Shown: piece after piece, positions 1-8,094 of the stretch
Position numbering within the stretch: position 1 is the first letter of the stretch
Layout of the letters: each line of letters starts with the position of its first letter
Assembly (NCBI RefSeq): GCF_009831575.1
Contig: NZ_WUUT01000003.1
Location: 62,001 to 126,000, forward strand
Direction of reading: 5' to 3'
Length of the DNA stretch: 64,000 bases
From: Halovenus carboxidivorans
GTDB taxonomy: Archaea > Halobacteriota > Halobacteria > Halobacteriales > Haloarculaceae
Notes under the pieces: model-generated
The model's database searches: none
What the model was told of the DNA's origin: nothing
The model's input: the letters and a program-made list of their open reading frames with translations, nothing else
Made by a program: the position numbers and the translations under genes

Positions 1-1
1 C

Positions 2-1837
2 CGGTCGCTTGCCGTCCCCCCCTTCGAGGTCGATGCCGTCGGCTCGACCTTCCGAACGCGGCTCGTGGAGACGCTTCGCGAGCACCGCGGCATCGTGGTC
101 GTCGACGCGGACACCGGCGAGATCGAAGTCGACGGCCGCTTCGAGGCCCCGCCACGGCTACCCGATCCGACGCCGACGCCGCCCGACGACTCGCAGTTCC
201 CCCGCGCGGCCTTCGCGGCCTGCCGGACGGCGGATCAGGCGGCCGCCGTCTCCGCGCTCGAATCCCTTCGCGAACCCGGGACCGCTGTCGTCGTCGAGTC
301 GAACCGGGGCCGCGGAAAATCGAGCGCCGCCGGCCTCGCGGCGGGTGCACTTGCACACGACGGCACGGACGTGCTCGTCACCGCGCCGACGCGACAGAGC
401 GCCGGTGCGTTGTTCGACCGCGCGGAAGAGCTGTTAGACACGCTCGGCGGCGTCTCGGACGCCGCCGACCTCTCGCCGTCGACCGGGTCGGGACGCATCC
501 GGTACGAACGGCCGGCGGCGGCCGCCGACCTGCCCGGGTCGCCCGGTGTCGTCTTCGTCGACGAGGCGGCGGCGCTGCCCGTTCGCCTGCTCGAATCCCT
601 GCTCGAAGCGCCGTCGGTCGCGTTCACGACGACCATCCACGGCTACGAGGGGGCCGGTCGGGGGTTCTCGATCCGGTTCCGGGACCGCCTGGCTGACAGC
701 GACCACGACGTGTCCGAGTGTTCGCTCGCGAAGCCGATCAGATACGCCCCGGCCGATCCCATCGAGGTCTGGTCCTTTCGCGCCCTCGCGCTCGACGCCG
801 CGCCGGCCGCCGACCAACTCGTCGACGCAGCGACGCCGGAGTCGGTGCGCTACCGGCGTCTCTCCGGCGCAGAACTCGGTGCGGACGAGCACCTCCTCCG
901 GGAGGTCTTCGGCCTGCTCGTCGCCGCACACTACCGAACGGATCCGAACGACCTCGCGCGATTGCTCGACGCGCCGAACGTCTCCGTCCACTGCCTGTTC
1001 GAGGACGGCCACGTCGCGGCGGTCGCGCTGTGTGCTCGCGAGGGGGGCTTCTCTGCGGAGCTTCGCGAGCGCGTCCACGACGGCGAACGGGTCCGCGGCA
1101 ACCTCGTCCCGGACGTGCTGACGAGTCAACTCCGGGACCGGCGGGCGGGTGAGCCGGTCGGCTGGCGGGTGATGCGGATCGCGACCCACGAGGCCGTCCG
1201 GTCGCGCGGGCTCGGCTCCGCGCTGCTCGATCACGTCCGGGCGGCTGCCCGCGCGGCCGACCTCGATTATCTGGGCGTCTCCTACGGCGTCACCCCGGGG
1301 CTGGCGGGGGTCTGGGCCGACAACGGGTTCGGGACCGTCCATCTCTCGACGACCCGCAACGACCGCAGCGGCGAACACTCCGTTCTCATGCTCGATCCGC
1401 TCTCGCCGGCCGGAGAGGCGCTGTTCGACCGCCACAGCGAGTGGTTCTGTCGGCGCGCTCCGGCGGCGATCCGCGAGTCGCTGTCGGACGCCGATCCGGC
1501 GGTCGTCCGGGCGGCCTGTCGAACCGCTCGCGCGACGCCCGCCCTCGACCTCAGCGACGCGGAGTGGCGACACGCCGCCGATACGGCGACCGGGCGGGCG
1601 ATCTTCGAGACCGCGCCTCGCGGCCCGCAGCGGCTCTGTTTCCGACACCTCGTCGATCCGACCGAGGAGCCGTTCGACGCCGACCAGCGGGAGCTACTCG
1701 TCCGGAAAGGCGTCCAGGGCCAGTCCTGGGAGCGGGCCAGCGAGGCAGTAGGTTTTCACTCCGAGGCGTCGTGTAAACGAACGATGGGGGAAATCATCGG
1801 CCGTCTCGTCGACCTGTACGGCGAGGACCGCGCCTGA
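2..1837 (+). CDS. tmcA: tRNA(Met) cytidine acetyltransferase TmcA, 5' end outside window
   Basis: The frame is open to the left edge, so the start lies outside; 611 residues are present and the N-terminal part is missing. TmcA makes N4-acetylcytidine in RNA using acetyl-CoA and ATP. A RecD-like helicase module is visible: a P-loop (NRGRGKS, about residues 101-107 of this fragment) and a Walker B-like VFVDEAAALP. A GNAT module follows, with the acetyl-CoA loop RSRGLGSALL (about 400-409), and then a C-terminal RNA-binding tail. The order matches archaeal TmcA. A DUF456 protein starts 3 bases after the stop. A GTG at 65 is only an internal in-frame codon. Confidence 0.93.
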   Translation, partial: RSLAVPPFEVDAVGSTFRTRLVETLREHRGIVVVDADTGEIEVDGRFEAPPRLPDPTPTPPDDSQFPRAAFAACRTADQAAAVSALESLREPGTAVVVESNRGRGKSSAAGLAAGALAHDGTDVLVTAPTRQSAGALFDRAEELLDTLGGVSDAADLSPSTGSGRIRYERPAAAADLPGSPGVVFVDEAAALPVRLLESLLEAPSVAFTTTIHGYEGAGRGFSIRFRDRLADSDHDVSECSLAKPIRYAPADPIEVWSFRALALDAAPAADQLVDAATPESVRYRRLSGAELGADEHLLREVFGLLVAAHYRTDPNDLARLLDAPNVSVHCLFEDGHVAAVALCAREGGFSAELRERVHDGERVRGNLVPDVLTSQLRDRRAGEPVGWRVMRIATHEAVRSRGLGSALLDHVRAAARAADLDYLGVSYGVTPGLAGVWADNGFGTVHLSTTRNDRSGEHSVLMLDPLSPAGEALFDRHSEWFCRRAPAAIRESLSDADPAVVRAACRTARATPALDLSDAEWRHAADTATGRAIFETAPRGPQRLCFRHLVDPTEEPFDADQRELLVRKGVQGQSWERASEAVGFHSEASCKRTMGEIIGRLVDLYGEDRA

Positions 1838-1840
1838 GCC

Positions 1841-2320
1841 ATGCTCGCGTTCACACTGCTCGCCTTCGGGCTGTTGGTCGCCGGGGTCGTCGGGAGTCTA
1901 CTCCCGACTCTCCCGGGTCCGTTGCTCTCGCTTGCCGGCGTCTACACCTACTGGTGGGCGAGCGGGTTCACCGCTCCCTCGACGCTGCTGGTCGCGGTCG
2001 TGACGGCTCTCGTCCTGCTGACGGTCGTCGGCGGGCTCTTCGAGGACGTGATCGCGGCGCGACTCGGCGGGGCCTCGGGCTGGTCGGCGACCGCGGCGGG
2101 GCTGGTCGGGTTCGTCTGCTTTTTCGCGCTCGGCCCGGTCGGGATGCTCCTCGGCTCCGCAACCACCGTCTTCGTCCTCGAATACCGCCGCCAGCGCGAC
2201 GCGAAAGCCGGCGCGACCGCCGCCACGGCCGTCGTCCTCGCGACGATTGGCTCGACGCTGGTCCAACTGCTCGTGACGAGCACGCTTCTGGTCGCGATGG
2301 CGCTGGTCGTCCTGTTGTAG
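1841..2320 (+). CDS. DUF456 family membrane protein
   Basis: A 159-residue protein that is almost entirely hydrophobic, with about five transmembrane segments and Gly/Pro-rich loops (PTLPGP near residue 24). This is the pattern of DUF456. A charged loop, EYRRQRDAKAG, sits near residues 113-123. It starts 3 bases after tmcA and is probably cotranscribed with it. Family function is not established, so membrane location is the only secure statement. Confidence 0.8.
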   Translation: MLAFTLLAFGLLVAGVVGSLLPTLPGPLLSLAGVYTYWWASGFTAPSTLLVAVVTALVLLTVVGGLFEDVIAARLGGASGWSATAAGLVGFVCFFALGPVGMLLGSATTVFVLEYRRQRDAKAGATAATAVVLATIGSTLVQLLVTSTLLVAMALVVLL

Positions 2321-2356
2321 CCCGGCATTTATGACTGGTGGTTGCGAACACCCGGC

Positions 2357-2530
2357 ATGGACTGCTCCGAGGACGGCTGTTCGAGCGAGGCCGCCTTCCG
2401 GCTCCACGTTCCGTGGGGCGACGACCGCGTGGTCTGTGCCGGCCACGCCCGCGTCGAGAGTCAGAAGGAGGGGGTGGTCGCGAAGCCGCTGGACGCCGCC
2501 GACGAGCGGTTACCCGACGGCGCGGCCTAA
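2357..2530 (+). CDS. Small cysteine-rich (putative zinc) protein
   Basis: A 57-residue protein with Cys-x4-Cys near the N-terminus (MDCSEDGC) and a later CAGH motif, a likely CC/CH metal site. I chose the ATG at 2357 because the preceding in-frame TTG is a weaker start and the Cys motif begins right after this Met. Small zinc proteins of this kind are common in haloarchaea, and their partners are unknown. Its 3' end overlaps the convergent DUF373 gene by 4 bases. Confidence 0.65.
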   Translation: MDCSEDGCSSEAAFRLHVPWGDDRVVCAGHARVESQKEGVVAKPLDAADERLPDGAA

Positions 2531-3651
2531 GCGCCCTCGCCGAACTGGCCCTCGTAGTCGGCGCTGCTGAGGTAGGCAGCGACGCGGACGCCGACGAGAC
2601 TGACGACGATACTGCCGAGGATGAACACCGCGAGATGCGTGCCGGGCGCCAGCGAGAACGCCTCGATCTCTGTCGATCCGATTGCGATTTCGGGGACGGT
2701 CACGGGCGGAGAGACATCCGCCAGCCGCAGGAAGTACGCCGAGAAGCCGCGCACGGCCAGGCCGACGGCTACGGCGACGAAGGGGAGGTTGACGTAGGCG
2801 GTCCCGAGTTCGTCGTTTCGGATCACCTCGTCGAGGAGGCGGCCGGCGCTGGCGATCAGTGCGGCCCCGGTCAGCCACGGAATCGCGTCGTGGACGAACC
2901 GCGTCGCGAGGATCAGCTCTCCGGTGTCGGTGCCGAGTGCACTCACCCCGAGCGCCCCGACGAACGCGCCGGCGAGAGCCAGCCCCGCCCCGACGACGTA
3001 GGTGACGAGCGAGACCTGTCCGGAGTACAGCGAGTCGCGGATCCGCTCGGAGAGCGTCGCCAGCAGGTCGTCGATTCGAAGGCCCTTGTACAGGAGAAAG
3101 ACACCGAGGACGGCGGCGATAGAGCCCAGCGACAGCGCCGGACTCTGGAAGACCGCGAGCAGCGCCGGAAAGACCAGCAGTGCGATCCCGACCGGAACGA
3201 GCACCGTCTTCCGTAGCTCCTCGTCGCCGAGAAACTGCTTGAGCAGGTAGTACGTCGACTCGATATCTCTGGCCTGCCGGACCACCACCCGGTCGACGGC
3301 GTCGACGGGCACGCGACTCTCGACCAGCGGGACCAGCCGCTCGTCCTCGGCGCTGTCGACGACGACCACCGCCGACTCGGGGTCGTACTCCGTCACGAGC
3401 TGGTCGATCTGTCCCGCAATCTCCCTGTCACCGGCGACGCTGTCGGTCGCCGCCGTCACCACCGCGACGGTCGACTCGTCGAGGTCGCGGGCCACCCGGA
3501 GCCCTTCGAGCAGGCAGTTGACGCGGCTGTCCTCCGGGTCTTCGATGCCGGCAGAGGTGACGAGCCGTTCGACCGCCTCCCGGCCCACGTACGGCGGGGA
3601 CGACTCCGAGAGGGCTGGCCCGCGGTAGAGACAGACAACCAGCGTACTCAC
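2527..3651 (-). CDS. DUF373 family membrane protein
   Basis: A 374-residue protein. The N-terminal third is a soluble Rossmann-like domain starting MSTLVVCLYRG and containing AVVTAATDS and AVVVVDSAEDE. The rest carries about seven or eight membrane segments. This is the layout of archaeal DUF373 proteins. I chose GTG at 3651 rather than the TTG at 3663 because family members begin with TLVVC and a TATA box at 3672-3681 lies 21-30 bases upstream, implying a leaderless mRNA. Function unknown. It converges with the small zinc gene and diverges from the TraB gene. Confidence 0.82.
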   Translation of the reverse strand: MSTLVVCLYRGPALSESSPPYVGREAVERLVTSAGIEDPEDSRVNCLLEGLRVARDLDESTVAVVTAATDSVAGDREIAGQIDQLVTEYDPESAVVVVDSAEDERLVPLVESRVPVDAVDRVVVRQARDIESTYYLLKQFLGDEELRKTVLVPVGIALLVFPALLAVFQSPALSLGSIAAVLGVFLLYKGLRIDDLLATLSERIRDSLYSGQVSLVTYVVGAGLALAGAFVGALGVSALGTDTGELILATRFVHDAIPWLTGAALIASAGRLLDEVIRNDELGTAYVNLPFVAVAVGLAVRGFSAYFLRLADVSPPVTVPEIAIGSTEIEAFSLAPGTHLAVFILGSIVVSLVGVRVAAYLSSADYEGQFGEGA

Positions 3652-3653
3652 AG

Positions 3654-3681
3654 TTGCATGCAAACAGTCCCGATATATAAA
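3654..3681 (-). promoter_or_regulatory. TATA box and adjacent palindrome of the DUF373 gene
   Basis: On the minus strand TTTATATATC (3672-3681) is a strong TATA box at the leaderless distance from GTG 3651. Between it and the start is the perfect 10-base palindrome TTGCATGCAA (3654-3663), which would lie near the transcription start. The TATA call is firm by spacing; an operator role for the palindrome is inference. Confidence 0.55.
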
Positions 3682-3784
3682 CCCTCAACAGTGTTTCCGG
3701 TCTGGGGACCGTCCCTTCCCGCGGACGACTACCTCGAACTGACACTCGAAACGCTTGTAAGCCGGGGACCGATAGGCGAGAGAA

Positions 3785-5338
3785 ATGAGCGACGACGGAG
3801 AGGTCCTAGACCCCGACACTGCTGGCGGCGCCGCCGCCGAGGGCTCGGTCACCGTCGTCGGCACCGCCCACGTCTCCGAGGACAGCGTGCGCGAGGTCGA
3901 GGAGACCATCGAGCGCGAACAGCCCGACGTGGTCGCGGTCGAACTCGACCGGACCCGCTACGAGCGACTCAAGGGCGAGGAACCGGACGACATCGACGGG
4001 AGAGACCTCATCTCCGGTCGCACGATGTACCAGTTTCTGGCCTACTGGCTGCTCTCGTACGTCCAGGCGCGGCTGGGCGACGAGTTCGACGTCGAACCCG
4101 GGGCGGACATGATGGCCGCCGTCGAGGCCGCCGAGGCCCGGGGCAGCGCCGTCGCGCTGGTCGACCGGGACATTCAGGTGACCGTCCAGCGGCTCTGGTC
4201 GGGGATGCGCTTTCGCGAGAAACTGGCCATCGTCGCCGCCTTACTGGTCGAGACGCTGGGGCCGTGGACAGCCGGCTGGTCGATCGGCTTCTTTTTCGGT
4301 CTGCTCGGCGGTATCGCCGCCAGCGCTCTCGGCGGCCCGTATCTCGTTCCGGCGGCTCTCGGCGACGGCATCGGTCTCCCGGTTCTCGGGAGCGTCGTCG
4401 GCTCACTCGGCGGGATCCTCGATACCCTGCTGGTCGTCGCCGGCATCTCACTCGCTATCGGACTGCCGATCGGCGCGCTTCTGGCGCGCTCTGCGGGTGA
4501 CATCGAGGCCGAGGAGTTCGACATGGCGCGGCTGACGGACGACGACGTCGTGACCGCGATGATAAAGGAGTTTCGCCGCTTCTCCCCCGGCGGGGCGCAG
4601 GCGCTGATCGACGAACGGGACGCCTACATCGCTCACCGGCTGCTCTCGCTGCGCGAGCAGGGGTATCACGTCGTCGCGGTCGTCGGCGCGGGCCACCGCG
4701 CGGGCATCGAGAACTACCTCGCCAATCCCGACACGTTGCCCGACCCGGAGAGCCTCGTCGGCGAGCCCTCCACCAGCCGCTGGCGCAGTGCCCTCTACAA
4801 GGCAGTCGGCTACGCCTTCACGCTGGGCTTTCTGTTCTTCTTCGTCCTGCTGGCGATGGCCGGCGTGCAGGGTGACCTCCTGCTCAACATCTTCATCGCG
4901 TGGTTTCTGGTCAACGGGATCATCGCCGCCGGCCTGGCCAAACTCGCCGGCGCACACTGGACGAGCGCGGGCGCTGGCGGCGCGGTCGCGTGGCTCACCA
5001 GCGTCAATCCCCTGCTCGCACCGGGCTGGTTCGCCGGCTACGTCGAGTTGCGGTACACGAGCATCAACCCGGCCGACATCGGTCGGCTCAACGACCTGCT
5101 CGCCGACCCGTCGCTGTCGCTGTGGGAACTGCTCGGGGAGATGCGCGACGTGCCCACCTTCCGATTGATCCTCGTCGTCGCGATGACGAACATCGGTAGT
5201 TTCGTCGCCTCGGTGCTGTTCGCGACCGTGTTGCTCCCGCAGTTCGCGGCGGATGTCGGCGGGATCACCGGCCTCGGCCAGCAGATGCTCGAAGGGGCGC
5301 GAAACAGCGCCGAACTGATCTGGGAGCTGGTTACCTGA
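3785..5338 (+). CDS. TraB/PrgY-like membrane protein
   Basis: A 517-residue protein with a TraB-type N-terminal domain: VTVVGTAHVS (about 22-31), VVAVELDRTRY (about 50-60), and a later VVAVVGAGHRAGI. Two groups of membrane segments follow or interrupt it, near residues 150-235 and over the C-terminal 180 residues. TraB proteins are related to the TIKI/EreA-like superfamily, and prokaryotic members are suggested to act on peptide signals. Substrate and activity here are unknown. The M50 protease gene starts 1 base after its stop, so the two probably form an operon of membrane peptidase-like proteins. Confidence 0.85.
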   Translation: MSDDGEVLDPDTAGGAAAEGSVTVVGTAHVSEDSVREVEETIEREQPDVVAVELDRTRYERLKGEEPDDIDGRDLISGRTMYQFLAYWLLSYVQARLGDEFDVEPGADMMAAVEAAEARGSAVALVDRDIQVTVQRLWSGMRFREKLAIVAALLVETLGPWTAGWSIGFFFGLLGGIAASALGGPYLVPAALGDGIGLPVLGSVVGSLGGILDTLLVVAGISLAIGLPIGALLARSAGDIEAEEFDMARLTDDDVVTAMIKEFRRFSPGGAQALIDERDAYIAHRLLSLREQGYHVVAVVGAGHRAGIENYLANPDTLPDPESLVGEPSTSRWRSALYKAVGYAFTLGFLFFFVLLAMAGVQGDLLLNIFIAWFLVNGIIAAGLAKLAGAHWTSAGAGGAVAWLTSVNPLLAPGWFAGYVELRYTSINPADIGRLNDLLADPSLSLWELLGEMRDVPTFRLILVVAMTNIGSFVASVLFATVLLPQFAADVGGITGLGQQMLEGARNSAELIWELVT

Positions 5339-5339
5339 C

Positions 5340-5966
5340 ATGCTCAGACTCAACGGCATCACGTTCTACCGCGACGAACTGCGTGACCTGGCCGTGGCGT
5401 GGGTCGCGCTCGGCTTCGCCTTCGCGATGTTTCTCGAACCCGCGACGATCCAGCGGATGCTCGGCGGCGCCGGACACTTCGGGCGGACTTTCCTGTTGAG
5501 CATGCTCACCGTCGGCGTGGGGTTCCTGCTGCACGAACTCGCACACAAGATCGTCGCGGTCCAGTTCGGTCAGGTCGCGGCCTTCCGGGCCGACTACGGC
5601 ATGCTCGCGCTGGCGGTTGCGGGCGCGCTCGCGGGCATCTTCTTCGCGGCACCGGGGGCCGTCTATCACCGCGGCCGGATCACCACGAGACAGAACGGTC
5701 TCATCGCCGTCGCCGGCCCGGTGACGAACCTGGCGCTGGCTGTCGTGTTTCTCCTCCCGTTCCTGCTGTTCGGCGGCTTCGTCGGGGAGGTCTCCCAGAT
5801 GGGCGTGCTGGTCAACCTCTTTTTGGGCGCGTTCAACATGATCCCGTTCGGGCCGCTCGACGGCAAGACCGTCCGCGAGTGGGACACCGGTATCTTCGCG
5901 CTCGTGCTCGTTACCGCGGTCGGTTCACTCGTCGGGTTCCTCCTCGGTTTCGGCTTCGGCCTGTGA
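5340..5966 (+). CDS. Site-2-protease-like M50 metalloprotease
   Basis: A 208-residue integral membrane protein. Zinc ligands are visible as HELAH (H65, E66, H69) inside a membrane segment. The third ligand is D174 in the PFGPLDG motif, which matches the NPDG-type motif of M50 proteases. About six membrane segments are predicted. The length is that of the minimal haloarchaeal M50 core without PDZ or CBS domains. It likely cleaves membrane-embedded substrates. It follows the TraB gene by one base. Confidence 0.87.
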   Translation: MLRLNGITFYRDELRDLAVAWVALGFAFAMFLEPATIQRMLGGAGHFGRTFLLSMLTVGVGFLLHELAHKIVAVQFGQVAAFRADYGMLALAVAGALAGIFFAAPGAVYHRGRITTRQNGLIAVAGPVTNLALAVVFLLPFLLFGGFVGEVSQMGVLVNLFLGAFNMIPFGPLDGKTVREWDTGIFALVLVTAVGSLVGFLLGFGFGL

Positions 5967-6126
5967 ACCACAGCAGGCCCCCGACGTGGCTCTCCAAGCG
6001 GGTCCGTCTCTGCGTCACACTGCCCCCGCTACGAGCGTACACAGGGTGTCGAGAACCGCGGCGACGACGAGTCCGACACCCTCCCCGACGGCGACTCAGT
6101 CAAACGCGGCGCTCAGTGCGAGACGG

Positions 6127-6570
6127 TCACTCCTCGGGGTCGTGTTCGAGCGCCGCCTGCCGAAGCCTCTGGCACCGCTCGGAGTCGACGGTGAGTTCCG
6201 GCACCGGCGTCGGCTTGTTCTGCTCGTCGACGGCGACGAAGACGAAATAGGAGTCGGTCGTCTGCTCGCGGTCGCCGGTTCGCGGCTGTTCGCGGAACGC
6301 CCGCAGACGGACTTTGACGCTCGTCCTGCCGGCGGCGTAGGCGTACGCCTCGACGATACAGGTGTCACCTTGCGGAATCGGGCGCTCGAAGTCGAGTTCG
6401 TTGATCCGGGCCGTGACACAGGTCTCGCCGGCGTGGCGCATCGCGGACATCGCTCCGATTTCGTCCATCCACTTGACGATATTCCCCCCGTGGGCGGCCT
6501 CGTAGTTGTTGGTGTGGGTCGGCTGGACCCGCTGGCGGTTCTCGATGTAGGTGTCCGAGACTGACGGCAT
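6127..6570 (-). CDS. Acyl-CoA thioesterase (hot-dog fold)
   Basis: A 147-residue single hot-dog domain. It has NYEAAHGGNIVKWMDE near residues 22-37, the typical helix and catalytic Asp region of YciA/BFIT-type acyl-CoA thioesterases, and a later GRTSVKVRLRAF strand. It should hydrolyse acyl-CoA to free acid and CoA in the cytoplasm; chain-length preference cannot be read. Thirty-six bases downstream of a small membrane protein gene on the same strand, so cotranscription is possible. Confidence 0.88.
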   Translation of the reverse strand: MPSVSDTYIENRQRVQPTHTNNYEAAHGGNIVKWMDEIGAMSAMRHAGETCVTARINELDFERPIPQGDTCIVEAYAYAAGRTSVKVRLRAFREQPRTGDREQTTDSYFVFVAVDEQNKPTPVPELTVDSERCQRLRQAALEHDPEE

Positions 6571-6606
6571 ACCGGAGGGTGGAGGCGGACGAACAAAATG
6601 GTACGC

Positions 6607-6987
6607 TCATTCCGGAGAGCCGCTGTCGGCCACACTCCGGTAGCCCTTTCGGGCCTCTGCGAGGAGGATAGCGGCGACTGCCAGCCCGACCAGCGACCGG
6701 GTGACCGTCGCCGCCGGCGGTGAGGCTGTGTCCGCAGCAGCCGCCCCGAAGAGGACGACGACGACGAGCAGAAAGCCGCGTCGGTACGAAGCCGGGACAG
6801 TATCGTCGACACGAAGCAGATACAGCTGTGGGAGGACGAACCCGAACCCGGCGAGCAACACGAACGTGGCAACCGACGTCCAGCCGTCGGGCAGACCGAC
6901 CGTCGAGTCGACGATCTGCAGGACGAACCCAGACCCAAAGACGCCCGCAAGCGCGAGGACGCCGGCACGTGTTCCGGCAGATGCCAT
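6607..6987 (-). CDS. Small four-helix membrane protein, unknown
   Basis: A 126-residue protein with about four hydrophobic segments and short charged loops. Nothing identifies a family. It ends in a short polar tail (ADSGSPE). Its ATG at 6987 lies close to the purM promoter, giving a divergent arrangement. It is upstream of the thioesterase gene on the same strand. Confidence 0.6.
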   Translation of the reverse strand: MASAGTRAGVLALAGVFGSGFVLQIVDSTVGLPDGWTSVATFVLLAGFGFVLPQLYLLRVDDTVPASYRRGFLLVVVVLFGAAAADTASPPAATVTRSLVGLAVAAILLAEARKGYRSVADSGSPE

Positions 6988-7077
6988 ACGCCATTATGTT
7001 CTACCAGTGTCACTAAACTGTGGCGGTTCCTCCGAGACAACGACGGATTTTTGCCGCTCGGCCGCGCTCGCGGAGAT

Positions 7078-8052
7078 ATGACAGAGGACTCCGAGGAGGG
7101 ACTCACCTACGCCGAGGCGGGAGTCGATATCGACGCGAGCGAGGCCGCGACCGCCGCGCTCGTCAACGCCGCAGGCGAGTTCGAGGGCGACTACGCGGGG
7201 CTGGTCGACCTGGGCGAGCAGTATCTCGCCCTGGCGACCGACGGCGTCGGGACGAAACTGCTCGTCGCCGAGGCAATCGACGACTACTCGACGATCGGCA
7301 TCGACTGCCTGGCGATGAACGTCAACGACCTGGTCGCACAGGGCGTCGAACCGGTCGCGTTCGTCGATTATCTGGCCGTCGAGGAGCCCGACGACGAGAT
7401 GGCCGAAGCCATCGGTGAGGGACTGCGCCGCGGCGCGGAGGAGGCCGGGGTGGCGCTGGTCGGCGGCGAAACCGCGGTCCTGCCCGACGTCATAAAGGGG
7501 TTCGACATCGCCGGGGCCTGTGCGGGACTGGCGCCGAAAGACGGCATCTTCGCCGGCGAAGCCGAACCGGGCGAGGCGCTGGTCGGCTGGCCCTCCAGCG
7601 GGATCCACTCCAACGGACTGACCCTGGCGCGAGAGGCGGTCACGCGCGAGCACGAGTACACCGACCCGTTCCCGCCGGACCCCGACCGCTCCATCGGCGA
7701 GGAACTGCTCGAACCGACCCGGCTGTACACTCACCTCCTCGGGCCGCTCCGGGAGGCCGCAATCAGCGGCGCGGCACACATCACCGGCGGCGGGTGGGCG
7801 AACCTCACCCGACTCGGCGAGCACCGGTACGAGATCACGGACCCCTTCGAGGCACAACCCGTCTTCGAGTTCGTCCAGTCGGCGGGCAACGTCGACGACG
7901 AAGAGATGCACCGGACGTTCAACATGGGGACCGGCTTCGTCGCCGCACTCCCCGAGGCCGACGCCGAGGCGCTCGCCGCCGAGACCGACGGCCGCGTCAT
8001 CGGCCACGTCGCGGAGGGCAACAGCGTCGAGATTCGCGGACTGTCGCTGTGA
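7078..8052 (+). CDS. purM: Phosphoribosylformylglycinamidine cyclo-ligase PurM
   Basis: A 324-residue AIR synthetase, fifth step of purine synthesis, ATP-dependent closure of FGAM to AIR. Motifs: TYAEAGVDI at the N-terminus, ATDGVGTKL (ATP/Mg loop), NDLVAQG and LVGGETAVLPD, then the C-terminal domain with HITGGGWANL and FNMGTGFV. I chose ATG 7078, which begins MTEDSEEGL, over an in-frame start at 7051 because homologues begin just before TYAEAG. Full length for the family. Confidence 0.95.
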   Translation: MTEDSEEGLTYAEAGVDIDASEAATAALVNAAGEFEGDYAGLVDLGEQYLALATDGVGTKLLVAEAIDDYSTIGIDCLAMNVNDLVAQGVEPVAFVDYLAVEEPDDEMAEAIGEGLRRGAEEAGVALVGGETAVLPDVIKGFDIAGACAGLAPKDGIFAGEAEPGEALVGWPSSGIHSNGLTLAREAVTREHEYTDPFPPDPDRSIGEELLEPTRLYTHLLGPLREAAISGAAHITGGGWANLTRLGEHRYEITDPFEAQPVFEFVQSAGNVDDEEMHRTFNMGTGFVAALPEADAEALAAETDGRVIGHVAEGNSVEIRGLSL

Positions 8053-8065
8053 GCCCCCGCCGGGA

Positions 8066-8073
8066 CTTTTATA
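8066..8073 (+). promoter_or_regulatory. TATA box of the FtsZ-like gene
   Basis: CTTTTATA lies 22-29 bases before ATG 8095, the spacing of a leaderless haloarchaeal promoter. It sits in the short gap after purM, so this gene can be transcribed independently. Confidence 0.6.
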
Positions 8074-8094
8074 CTGCGGTCGTCAACGACGGGT

